Of a DNA stretch of 11,130 bases, positions 5,624 through 11,130 are shown piece by piece. The translations under genes were made by a program, and so were the position numbers. Numbering within the stretch: the first letter of the stretch is position 1; each line of letters begins with the position of its first letter. Source of the stretch: Candidatus Brocadiales bacterium (GTDB lineage Bacteria > Planctomycetota > Brocadiia > Brocadiales > Bathyanammoxibiaceae); assembly GCA_030586765.1 (NCBI GenBank), contig JAUQZZ010000055.1, positions 1 to 11,130 on the forward strand, read 5' to 3'. The notes beneath the pieces are model-generated. The model was not told where the DNA came from. It worked only from the letters and a program-made list of their open reading frames with translations, and ran no database searches.

Positions 5624-6577
5624 ATGGACTCAACAAAGGACATAGCGGTTATTTTGGCCGCAGGGAAGGGTACCAGGATGAGGTCTCCTTGTCCCAAGGT
5701 ACTCTCCAGGCTTTGCGGTAGACCTTTGATAGAGTGGGTGGTAAGGGCCGTACGGGAGGCAGGCATGGAAAGGGTAGTAGCCGTGGTGGGAGACCAGAAG
5801 CAAGAGGTTACCAGGGTGCTGGAGGGCCTGGGGGTGGACTGGGTAGAGCAACCCCAGCCTCTGGGCACGGGACATGCCTTGAGGGTGGTGGGACCCCTCC
5901 TGGAAGGCCCTGCGGTGGACATTATGGCCCTACCAGGTGACAGTCCACTAATAAGGTCTAGCACCCTTAGGGCCCTGAGGGACAGGCACAAAGAGGTTAA
6001 GGCCCATGCCACCCTCCTTACTGCTTACCTTGAGGACCCCAGGGGCTATGGCCGCGTAGTGAGAGACGGCCAGGGCCAGGTGGCCAGGGTGGTTGAGGAG
6101 TGGGATACCCATGGCGGGGAGAAGGATATAAAGGAGGTAAACACAGGGGTATACTACTTTAAGGCAGGTCCACTCTTTGAGGCCCTAGAGAGGCTTACCC
6201 CCGAAAATAAGAAGGGGGAGTATTATCTGACCCAGGTTATAGAGCTTTTGAGGGGGATGGGAAAGAAGGTAGATACCCTGACTGTAGCTGACTTTCTGGA
6301 GGTATTGGGGGTGAATTCCCAAGAAGACCTGGCAAGGCTCTCTCAGATAGCTTACAGGGAGAAGCTAAGGATTCTAATGGAGAGAGGGGTTACCGTGGTT
6401 GAACCCTCCAGCACCTTTGTAGAGGAGGGAGCAGAGGTAGGTCCAGGCACCATAATATTCCCTTTTACATATATCAGTGGTAAGGTAGTAGTGGGAAAGG
6501 GGTGCCGCATAGGCCCCTTTGTGTATTTAAAGGATGGTACCAGGGTTGCTGACGGCGTGGAGATGAGGGCCGTATAA
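5624..6577 (+). CDS. glmU: GlmU-like UDP-N-acetylglucosamine pyrophosphorylase, lacking the acetyltransferase domain
   Basis: 317 residues against about 450 for full GlmU. The N-terminal uridylyltransferase domain is intact: LAAGKGTRM (11-19) with PKVL (24-27), LGTGHAL (80-86), PGDSPLI (104-110, metal-binding D106), GYGRVVRDG (141-149), EVNTGVYYF (171-179) and N231 in GVNS. It should convert GlcNAc-1-phosphate and UTP to UDP-GlcNAc for cell-envelope synthesis. Residues about 260-317 form only the first few left-handed beta-helix turns. The protein stops before the acetyltransferase catalytic histidine and CoA site. The stop is followed after 26 bp by prs, and no remnant of the missing part can be seen. 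Glucosamine-1-phosphate acetylation must therefore come from another enzyme. The start codon lies 17 nt after the tRNA with only a weak CAGG beside it. An alternative is a related sugar-1-phosphate nucleotidyltransferase. Confidence 0.85.
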   Translation: MDSTKDIAVILAAGKGTRMRSPCPKVLSRLCGRPLIEWVVRAVREAGMERVVAVVGDQKQEVTRVLEGLGVDWVEQPQPLGTGHALRVVGPLLEGPAVDIMALPGDSPLIRSSTLRALRDRHKEVKAHATLLTAYLEDPRGYGRVVRDGQGQVARVVEEWDTHGGEKDIKEVNTGVYYFKAGPLFEALERLTPENKKGEYYLTQVIELLRGMGKKVDTLTVADFLEVLGVNSQEDLARLSQIAYREKLRILMERGVTVVEPSSTFVEEGAEVGPGTIIFPFTYISGKVVVGKGCRIGPFVYLKDGTRVADGVEMRAV

Positions 6578-6578
6578 T
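6549..6578 (+). promoter_or_regulatory. Possible internal promoter before prs
   Basis: CTGACG (6549-6554) and a perfect TATAAT (6573-6578) are separated by 18 bp. TATAAT overlaps the glmU stop codon. A start site near 6585 would give prs a short leader that retains the GGGGGA ribosome site at 6589-6594. Weak -35 match, so tentative. Confidence 0.25.
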
Positions 6579-6603
6579 AAAAAACTGTGGGGGAAAATAG
6601 AGG

Positions 6604-7572
6604 ATGGATCAAAAGACATTGTTAGAAGGGCTAAATAATCTTAAGATCTTTACAGGTACTTCTAATCCCGGTCTAGCCAAAAAGATATGTGATTATCTGG
6701 AGATACCCCTGGGAGATGCCTATGTGGGTCGTTTCCCTGACGGGGAGATAGATTTAAAAGTGAATGAGGATGTCAGAGGTGCCGATATCTTCCTGGTGCA
6801 GTCTGTGTGCCCTCCAGTGAATGAGAATCTGATGGAACTGCTGATAATGATAGACTGCGTAAAGAGGGCCTCAGCTGCAAGGGTTACCGCAGTAATACCC
6901 TACTACGGCTACGCCAGGAAGGATAGGAAAGACGAGGGCAGGGTGCCTATCACGGCAAAGCTGGTGGCAAACCTTATTACCAAGGCAGGGATAGACAGGG
7001 TCTTGGCCATGGACCTGCACGCCGCCCAGATACAGGGCTTCTTTGATATCCCTGTAGACCATATCTACGCCTTTCCCGTCCTTTCCAGTTATTATAAAGG
7101 ACTTGGTATTCCTGACGCAGTGGTAGTGTCTCCTGACGTTGGGGGCATAAAGATAGCCAAGGCCTATTCTAAGAAGCTTAATATCAGGATGGCGGTAGTA
7201 GACAAACGTAGGGTGGGTCCTGAGGAAACGGAGATAGGTTTTGTTATAGGTGATGTGGCGGGAAAGAACGTAATTATGGTGGACGACATCATAGCCACCG
7301 GGGGCTCCATTGTGCAGGCGGCAATGGTGCTTAAGGAAAAGGGGGCTAAGGATATATACGTAGGTACCACCCATCCTGTCCTTTGTGGTTCTGCCGTTGA
7401 GCGCCTGGCGGCAGCCCCCATTAAGGAGGTGGCTGTAACAGACACCATACCCCTGGATGACAGGGCTAGACCCCTGGGTAAGAAGATAAAGGTCCTTACC
7501 ATTTCTGAACTCCTGGGGGAGGCTATAAGGAGGATACATACCAATCAGTCCGTTAGTGCCTTATTTGTATAG
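6604..7572 (+). CDS. prs: Ribose-phosphate pyrophosphokinase (PRPP synthetase)
   Basis: 322 residues, close to the family's usual length. It transfers pyrophosphate from ATP to ribose-5-phosphate, giving PRPP for purine, pyrimidine, NAD, histidine and tryptophan synthesis in the cytoplasm. Visible features are FPDGE at 44-48, the flexible loop YARKDRKDEGRVPITAKL at 103-120, AMDLHAAQIQGFF at 135-147 including the conserved H139, VVSPDVGG at 174-181 and the PRPP-binding loop VDDIIATGGS at 226-235. The loop ends in ATGGS rather than the DTAGT common in many bacterial Prs proteins. The gene follows glmU after 26 bp and precedes rplY after 19 bp, the order known from several bacterial phyla, so co-transcription is likely. 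The start is an ATG behind GGGGGA. Confidence 0.97.
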   Translation: MDQKTLLEGLNNLKIFTGTSNPGLAKKICDYLEIPLGDAYVGRFPDGEIDLKVNEDVRGADIFLVQSVCPPVNENLMELLIMIDCVKRASAARVTAVIPYYGYARKDRKDEGRVPITAKLVANLITKAGIDRVLAMDLHAAQIQGFFDIPVDHIYAFPVLSSYYKGLGIPDAVVVSPDVGGIKIAKAYSKKLNIRMAVVDKRRVGPEETEIGFVIGDVAGKNVIMVDDIIATGGSIVQAAMVLKEKGAKDIYVGTTHPVLCGSAVERLAAAPIKEVAVTDTIPLDDRARPLGKKIKVLTISELLGEAIRRIHTNQSVSALFV

Positions 7573-7591
7573 TTAATAAGAGGAGATAATA

Positions 7592-8236
7592 ATGGAAAGT
7601 CCTGTGTTACAGGCAGAGAGAAGGGGCCCTTTAGGCACCCGTGCCGCCCGTAGGCTAAGAAGGGAGGGCAAGGTGCCTGCCGTCCTTTATGGGCATGAGG
7701 TGGAAAACATCCCTATTTCTATACCCCAGGGAGCCCTCAAGACAGCTATCCAGATGGGGGCGAGGATGGTTAGCATCCGTTGGGATGATAAAGAGGAGAT
7801 GGCCCTTCTAAAGGAGACCCAGTACGATGCCTTTGGTAAGGAGATACTCCATGCAGACCTGGTCCGCGTTGCCTTAGACAAGAGGATAGTTCTGGAGGTT
7901 CCTATAGAGCTTCGTGGCACCCCTGCGGGGCTTGCCGAAGATGGGGTCCTGGAGCAGGTACTTAGGAAGGTCAAAGTAGAGTGCCTCCCAAGGGCTATTC
8001 CTGAGAAGCTGACGGCGGATGTCTCCAGACTGAGGTTAGGGGAGTCCATCACTTTCAAAGACTTAGAACTTCCCCACGATGTAAAAGTGGCAGAGGAAGA
8101 CACGGGAGCTATGGTGGCCATGGTGAGGAAGATAGTGGAAGAAGAGGTGAAGCCTGCCGTGGAGGAGGAAGTGGCTAAGGAGCCTGAGGTAATCACAAGA
8201 AAACCCAAGGAAGAGGAGGAAGAGGAAAAGTCCTGA
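7592..8236 (+). CDS. rplY: Large ribosomal subunit protein bL25 (CTC/TL5 family)
   Basis: 214 residues, the long CTC form. The N-terminal half (about 5-92) is the 5S rRNA-binding L25 beta-barrel domain, with GTRAARRLRREGKVPAVLYG at 14-33 as the family signature and ILHADLVRV around residue 90. Residues about 98-184 form the TL5-type C-terminal domain (VPIELRGTPAG; LGESITFKDLELP). A very acidic tail follows, mostly Glu with some Lys and Val, ending EEEEEEKS. A strong ribosome site AGGAGA lies 5 nt before the ATG. It sits between prs and pth, the conserved position of ctc. It should bind 5S rRNA in the central protuberance of the 50S subunit. Confidence 0.95.
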   Translation: MESPVLQAERRGPLGTRAARRLRREGKVPAVLYGHEVENIPISIPQGALKTAIQMGARMVSIRWDDKEEMALLKETQYDAFGKEILHADLVRVALDKRIVLEVPIELRGTPAGLAEDGVLEQVLRKVKVECLPRAIPEKLTADVSRLRLGESITFKDLELPHDVKVAEEDTGAMVAMVRKIVEEEVKPAVEEEVAKEPEVITRKPKEEEEEEKS

Positions 8237-8238
8237 TT

Positions 8239-8266
8239 TTAACAACCCCTTTGGGAGGGGTATAAT
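8239..8266 (+). promoter_or_regulatory. Probable promoter for pth and the rpsF-dnaB cluster
   Basis: TTAACA (8239-8244) and a perfect TATAAT (8261-8266) are separated by 16 bp. They match the sigma-70 consensus at 5/6 and 6/6. The spacer contains ACCCCT / AGGGGT (8246-8251 and 8257-8262), a 6-bp inverted repeat with a five-base loop that overlaps the -10 box and could be an operator or a weak hairpin. Transcription would start near 8273, giving a leader of about 54 nt. Confidence 0.45.
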
Positions 8267-8326
8267 CAGTAACACTCCAGCAGGAGGGTTTGAAACGGTA
8301 TCCTTAGGTCGTCTAAGAGATGTTTA

Positions 8327-8881
8327 ATGAAGATCTTGATTGGCCTGGGTAATCCAGGGGAGAAATATAGGAGGACGCGCCACAATCTAGGTTTCATGGT
8401 CATAGATAAGCTAGCAGAACGTCTTGGTGTGGAGTCGTATAGAAGGCGTTTCCAGTCCCTTCTGGCAGAAAAGAATCTAGATGAGGAGAGGTTTCTCCTG
8501 GTAAAGCCCCAGACCTATGTGAATAAAAGTGGTTTAGCAGTAAAAAAGATTCTAGAGCATTGCCCTTGCAGTTTGGACTCAATAATGGTAATCTGTGACG
8601 ACCTTAATCTTCCCCTGGGTAGACTCAGGATGAGGAGGAAGGGTTCCAGCGGTGGGCATAAGGGGCTGGAATCCATTATCTACGAGTTGGGGAGCAGTGA
8701 ATTCCCTCGTCTGAGGATAGGTATAGGCCCTCCTCCAGGGGCAGAGGCAAGGGATTACGTCCTTTCCCCATTCCTCAAAGGGGAAGAGGAGGAGTTGGAG
8801 GGGGTTCTAGACAGGGCCTGCCAGGCCCTCGTTGAGTGGACAGGTACAGGAATAGAAGAGTGCATGAAGAAGTTTAACTAG
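8327..8881 (+). CDS. pth: Peptidyl-tRNA hydrolase
   Basis: 184 residues, typical of bacterial Pth. It cleaves the ester bond of peptidyl-tRNAs that drop off the ribosome and recycles the tRNA. The catalytic set is visible: N9 in GLGNPG, H19 in TRHNLGF, N66 in TYVNKSG, D91 in VICDDLNLPLG and H111 in SSGGHKGLESI. The C-terminal segment FPRLRIGIGPPPG...YVLSPF is also standard. The ATG at 8327 is fixed by the conserved MKILIGLGNPG start; AAGAGA upstream is a modest ribosome site. The TAG stop shares its last base with the GGAGGTG ribosome site of rpsF, so pth and rpsF are tightly linked. Confidence 0.97.
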   Translation: MKILIGLGNPGEKYRRTRHNLGFMVIDKLAERLGVESYRRRFQSLLAEKNLDEERFLLVKPQTYVNKSGLAVKKILEHCPCSLDSIMVICDDLNLPLGRLRMRRKGSSGGHKGLESIIYELGSSEFPRLRIGIGPPPGAEARDYVLSPFLKGEEEELEGVLDRACQALVEWTGTGIEECMKKFN

Positions 8882-8893
8882 GAGGTGTGAGGC

Positions 8894-9241
8894 TTGCAGA
8901 CCTACGAGGGTATGTTTCTCATTGATAACAACAAAGCTACCAGTGACTGGGATGCTGTGGTAAGACATGTCCAGGGGATACTGGAGAAAAGGGGAGCTAA
9001 GACCCTGAGCATCGAGAAATGGGGTGAGCGGAAGCTTGCCTATAGAATAGATGGTCATAAAAAGGGCACCTATATGCTTGTTTATTTTGAGGCCCCTGCT
9101 GGTTCTATTATTGCGCTACGGCGAGATTGTCAGCTCTCAGATACTATTATCAGGAGCTTGATACTGAAGGTGGCAAAGAGGCCAGAACCTGTCCAGAAGT
9201 CCCTTGGTGAGGAGAAGCCTGCGGAAGTAGTTAGTTCTTAA
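8894..9241 (+). CDS. rpsF: Small ribosomal subunit protein bS6
   Basis: 115 residues. The S6 fold is recognised from QTYEGMFLIDNN at 2-13, the central WGERKLAYRIDGHKKGTYML (about 43-62) and the strand ending in LRRDCQLSDTIIRSLILK. It binds 16S rRNA as a pair with S18 in the platform of the 30S subunit, and its partner rpsR lies two genes downstream. The start is TTG, supported by an excellent GGAGGTG six bases upstream and by MQTYEG matching the family N-terminus. A short, low-complexity tail (KSLGEEKPAEVVSS) follows the domain. There is a 20-bp gap to ssb. Confidence 0.96.
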   Translation: MQTYEGMFLIDNNKATSDWDAVVRHVQGILEKRGAKTLSIEKWGERKLAYRIDGHKKGTYMLVYFEAPAGSIIALRRDCQLSDTIIRSLILKVAKRPEPVQKSLGEEKPAEVVSS

Positions 9242-9261
9242 GTGTTTTAAGGGGAGTAGAG

Positions 9262-9675
9262 ATGGCCAGTCTCAATAAGGTATTTTTGATGGGGAATCTG
9301 ACTAGGGACCCTGAGCTCCGCTATACAGCAAACGGCACCGCTGTGGCCAGCTTTGGCATGGCCGTCAGCAGGAAGTGGAATACCGAGGCCGGAGAGCAGA
9401 AGGAAGACGTCTGTTACGTAGATATAAGCATGTTTGGTAAGAGGGCAGAGATACTGAGCGAATATTTCTCTAAAGGGAATCCCATCTTTATAGAAGGACG
9501 GCTGCAATTTCGCCAGTGGGAGGGCAAGGACGGGCAGAAGCGCAGTGCACTAAGGGTAGTGGCTGATGACTTCCAGTTTATTGGACAGACTAAGAGGCGC
9601 ACCCCTTCCCCAGATGCCTCTCCTGAGAAAACTGCCCCGGGACAGGATGTTAATGAGGAAGAAATACCTTTCTAA
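9262..9675 (+). CDS. ssb: Single-stranded DNA-binding protein
   Basis: 137 residues. The N-terminal OB-fold (1-108) carries MASLNKVFLMGNLTRDPELRY, the SRKWN strand, the CYVDISMFGKRAEI segment and FIEGRLQFRQW. A short Pro/Ser-rich spacer follows, and then the acidic tip NEEEIPF, the conserved docking peptide for replication and repair partners. It protects single-stranded DNA during replication, recombination and repair. It sits between rpsF and rpsR, the conserved bacterial position that links SSB supply to ribosome synthesis. The linker is short, so the protein is smaller than the roughly 175-residue E. coli SSB. GGGGAGTAGAG lies just before the ATG. Confidence 0.97.
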   Translation: MASLNKVFLMGNLTRDPELRYTANGTAVASFGMAVSRKWNTEAGEQKEDVCYVDISMFGKRAEILSEYFSKGNPIFIEGRLQFRQWEGKDGQKRSALRVVADDFQFIGQTKRRTPSPDASPEKTAPGQDVNEEEIPF

Positions 9676-9700
9676 GGATTTTTGCTAGGGGCGGAGGTGT

Positions 9701-9742
9701 GACGCCAAAGGCGTCCGCCTAAGGCGGACCTACGGCGTGACC
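9701..9742. repeat. Palindromic repeat pair in the ssb-rpsR gap
   Basis: Two palindromes are fused: GACGCC-AAA-GGCGTC (9701-9715) and GTCCGCC-TAA-GGCGGAC (9713-9729), which share three bases. They are followed by CTACGGCGTGACC (9730-9742), as in the copies at 14-25 and 3079-3089. The block ends about 25 bp before the rpsR start. The next bases, TGACCTTAGGCTTGACATG (9738-9756), resemble those before rplI (10103-10121) at 15 of 19 positions. Confidence 0.75.
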
Positions 9743-9766
9743 TTAGGCTTGACATGAGGAAAGGCT

Positions 9767-9985
9767 GTGATAAAGGAAAGATTCTATCCAAAGAAGTGTA
9801 GATTCTGCAGGATGAAGATGGTGGAGGTAGACTACAAGGACCTCCCCAATCTCCAGAAACTCACGGGTTCCCAGGGAAGGTTCTTTTCCCGAAAGCGCTC
9901 GGGCAACTGTGCGCCCCATCAACGTTCGGCCAAGAAAGCGATAAAGAGGGCAAGGTTTATGGCCCTCTTACCCTATGTGGGTTAG
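9767..9985 (+). CDS. rpsR: Small ribosomal subunit protein bS18 (zinc-ligand form)
   Basis: 72 residues, normal for S18. A metal-binding set is visible: C11-x2-C14 near the N-terminus and C48-x2-H51 in SGNCAPHQR, suggesting a zinc-containing form. The core YKDLPNLQKLTGSQGRFFSRKRSG and the C-terminal KKAIKRARFMALLPYVG are characteristic. It pairs with S6 on the 30S platform. The start is GTG: the only in-frame upstream alternative (TTG at 9749) runs into a TGA, and GAGGA lies six bases before the GTG. Palindromic repeats flank the gene on both sides, so it is separated from ssb by 91 bp and from rplI by 133 bp. Confidence 0.95.
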   Translation: MIKERFYPKKCRFCRMKMVEVDYKDLPNLQKLTGSQGRFFSRKRSGNCAPHQRSAKKAIKRARFMALLPYVG

Positions 9986-10020
9986 GTCTAGGAGTCTTTT
10001 TCCACTATAGGTGAATCTAT

Positions 10021-10112
10021 AGCGCCAAAGGCGTCTGTCTAAGGCGGACCAGAAGATAGGCGGACCCGCCTCTGACATGGCGCCTTATCCGCCTTAGGCG
10101 GATGACCTCAGG
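10021..10112. repeat. Compound palindromic repeat block in the rpsR-rplI gap
   Basis: Units in order: GCGCC-AAA-GGCGT (10022-10034, one G-T pair); a degenerate TCTAAGGCGGA (10038-10048); GGCGGACCCGCC (10059-10070); and the perfect ATCCGCC-TTA-GGCGGAT (10087-10103). ATGGCGCC at 10078-10085 can also pair with the first unit. The block fills most of the 133-bp gap and ends in TGACCTCAGG, whose CAGG (10109-10112), 6 nt before the ATG, is the only candidate ribosome site for rplI. Confidence 0.75.
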
Positions 10113-10118
10113 CACGAT

Positions 10119-10565
10119 ATGCAGGTCTTACTTACAAACAACGTCGAAGAGTTGGGAAAGATAGGCGAGATAGTTAGCGTAGCTGATGGATACGCCAGGA
10201 ATTATCTCTTCCCTAAGAGACTGGCTACCCTGGTAAACCCTGCCAACGTTAAAGAGTTAGAATTACGGAGGCGTAAACAGGAGGCGAAGGAGAGAAAAGA
10301 AAGAGAGGATTTCGGAAAACTGGCCGAGGAACTCTCGGGTCTTGAATTAAGCATCGCCGTTAAGGCCACAGAAGAGGGACGGCTCTTCGGCTCCATTACC
10401 CCTGCCAAGGTTGTTGAAGAACTCTCACGGAGGGGTTATAACTTGGAGGAAAAGGTGGTCATAATGAAGGAGCACATAAAGGAGTGTGGCAACTATGAGG
10501 TAACTCTTTCTCTCTATCCTGGGGTCCAGATTCTGGTAAAACTCTCTGTGGTCAGGGAGTCGTAA
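10119..10565 (+). CDS. rplI: Large ribosomal subunit protein bL9
   Basis: 148 residues, the standard length. The N-terminal RNA-binding domain shows MQVLLTNNVEELGKIGEIVSV with the YARNYLFPKRLA signature (25-36). A charged connecting helix rich in Glu, Lys and Arg runs from about 45 to 70. The C-terminal domain shows TEEGRLFGSITPAKVVEEL. It binds 23S rRNA near the L1 stalk and helps keep the reading frame. The ATG at 10119 is fixed by the conserved MQVLL start. Only a CAGG inside the repeat tail is available as a ribosome site, so initiation may depend on repeat-derived sequence or on structure. Confidence 0.96.
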   Translation: MQVLLTNNVEELGKIGEIVSVADGYARNYLFPKRLATLVNPANVKELELRRRKQEAKERKEREDFGKLAEELSGLELSIAVKATEEGRLFGSITPAKVVEELSRRGYNLEEKVVIMKEHIKECGNYEVTLSLYPGVQILVKLSVVRES

Positions 10566-10587
10566 AGGGTTGCTATTGTCCACCAAA

Positions 10588-10603
10588 CAGATTGGTAAAT
10601 CTG
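10588..10603. repeat. Small hairpin after rplI (CAGATT-GGTA-AATCTG)
   Basis: A perfect 6-bp stem with a GGTA loop lies 22 bp after the rplI stop. The right arm can alternatively pair within GTAAATC-T-GATTTAC (10595-10609). The stem is AT-rich and followed by only a short T-containing stretch, so it is at most a weak terminator or attenuator between rplI and dnaB. Confidence 0.35.
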
Positions 10604-10610
10604 ATTTACT

Positions 10611-10697
10611 TGAGGCGGATGCGTCGGAAAGGATTAAGGGGTTAAAGGTTCAAGGGTAAATCTTTTGAACCTTAAACCCTTTCCGCCTTAGGCGGCT
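10611..10697. repeat. Long hairpin plus palindromic repeat in the rplI-dnaB gap
   Basis: Arms AAGGGGTTAAAGGTTCAA (10636-10653) and TTGAACCTTAAACCCTTT (10665-10682) pair at nearly all 18 positions around an 11-base loop. Immediately after them is TCCGCC-TTA-GGCGG (10682-10695), a copy of the dispersed palindrome. GAGGCGGA (10612-10619) on the far left can pair with TCCGCCTT (10682-10689) to lengthen the structure. TAAACCTTAAAGGG (10697-10710) is a further partial copy of the AT-rich arm. The whole element ends about 10 bp before dnaB. Confidence 0.6.
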
Positions 10698-10719
10698 AAA
10701 CCTTAAAGGGAGAAGGGCT

Positions 10720-11130
10720 ATGGCAGTAGAGATGATAGAAAAAATGCCGCCCCAGAGTATGGAGGTAGAGGTTAGCCTCCTGGGGGCAATGCTCCTGGAC
10801 AATGCGGTAATAGATACGGCCAGGGAGCATCTGACTAAAGACTACTTTTATAAGACCGCCCACCAAGAGCTCTTCCATACCATAGTAGAACTTCATGATA
10901 AGGGACAGGCCGTGGACCTGGTCCTTCTTAAGGAAGAGCTCAGGAGACGAGGGACCCTGGAGAAGGTGGGTGGTGTAGAGTATTTGATGGAACTGGAGGA
11001 GTCTGTCCCCGCTGTTGCTAATGCCGAGCATTATGCCCGATTAATCCGCGACAGTGCCATAAAGAGGGGCCTGATAGAGGCCGCAGTGAAGATACAGAAG
11101 GAGGCCTACGAGAACAGAGAGGACCTAGAC
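10720..11130 (+). CDS. dnaB: Replicative DNA helicase DnaB, N-terminal part (runs off the right edge)
   Basis: 137 codons are visible without a stop; a full DnaB would be about 450 residues. The visible part is the N-terminal helical domain that packs into the hexamer collar and contacts primase. Features are PPQSMEVEVSLLGAMLLDN at about 10-28, DYFYKTAHQELFHTI near 42-56, AVDLVLLKEELRRRGTLEKVGGVEYL near 64-89 and PAVANAEHYARLIRD near 97-111. The ATPase domain lies beyond the window. The start ATG follows GGGAGAAGGG at a suitable distance. Its place after rplI is the common rplI-dnaB arrangement, although here a 154-bp repeat-filled gap separates them. Confidence 0.95.
   Translation, partial: MAVEMIEKMPPQSMEVEVSLLGAMLLDNAVIDTAREHLTKDYFYKTAHQELFHTIVELHDKGQAVDLVLLKEELRRRGTLEKVGGVEYLMELEESVPAVANAEHYARLIRDSAIKRGLIEAAVKIQKEAYENREDLD

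Noticed and set aside
6871..7539. A 222-codon open frame on the minus strand opposite prs
   Set aside because: It is fully antisense to a clearly conserved Prs, its product shows no recognisable domain, and it is the expected by-product of the codon bias of prs.
8245..8266. An intrinsic terminator after rplY
   Set aside because: The stem is only 6 bp and is followed by ATAATC rather than a run of T; the same bases form a better promoter.
9701..10112. A CRISPR array or integron attC cassette
   Set aside because: Units vary in sequence and spacing, spacers are not of uniform length, conserved ribosomal genes lie between them, and there is no cas or integrase gene.

Overview
The window looks like a bacterial chromosome segment of roughly 50% GC. 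It is a compact housekeeping region rather than a mobile island. The order glmU-like, prs, rplY (CTC), pth, rpsF, ssb, rpsR, rplI, dnaB is a classic bacterial information-processing cluster. The long rplY, the S18 with CxxC and CxxH metal-ligand motifs, the frequent AGG (Arg) and ATA (Ile) codons, and the MEMO-AMMECR1 genes recall deep-branching, possibly thermophilic or Planctomycetota/Desulfobacterota-like lineages. That placement is an inference from gene order and codon use and is weak.

Layout. From 188 to 3634, four genes read leftward: a DUF523 (TudS-like) protein, a VTT/YqaA-type membrane protein, a MEMO-AMMECR1 fusion with a predicted signal peptide, and a separate cytoplasmic AMMECR1-domain protein. 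The last three are nearly contiguous. A 244-bp divergent gap (3635-3878) carries an inverted repeat whose two arms each contain a TTGACT -35-like box. From 3879 rightward come ilvD, tRNA-Gln(UUG), a C-terminally truncated glmU-like gene, prs and rplY. A probable internal promoter at 8239-8266 precedes pth, rpsF, ssb, rpsR, rplI and the start of dnaB, which runs off the right edge.

How the genes work together. The right half supplies branched-chain amino acid synthesis (IlvD), a glutamine tRNA, UDP-GlcNAc and PRPP synthesis (GlmU-like, Prs), ribosome components and rescue (bL25, Pth, bS6, bS18, bL9) and replication proteins (SSB, DnaB). The left half encodes a poorly characterised MEMO/AMMECR1 module next to a membrane protein. 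The radical SAM partner usually associated with this module is not in the window.

The most unusual features are these. (1) A dispersed palindromic repeat, core CGCC-N3-GGCG, occurs at least nine times; arm changes are compensated, it sits at several start codons, and one copy lies in frame inside the MEMO-AMMECR1 linker. (2) The tRNA-Gln gene overlaps the 3' end of ilvD and supplies its last four sense codons and stop. (3) The GlmU-like protein has an intact uridylyltransferase domain but no acetyltransferase active site. (4) The MEMO-AMMECR1 fusion appears to be exported, while a second AMMECR1 protein encoded next to it is not.
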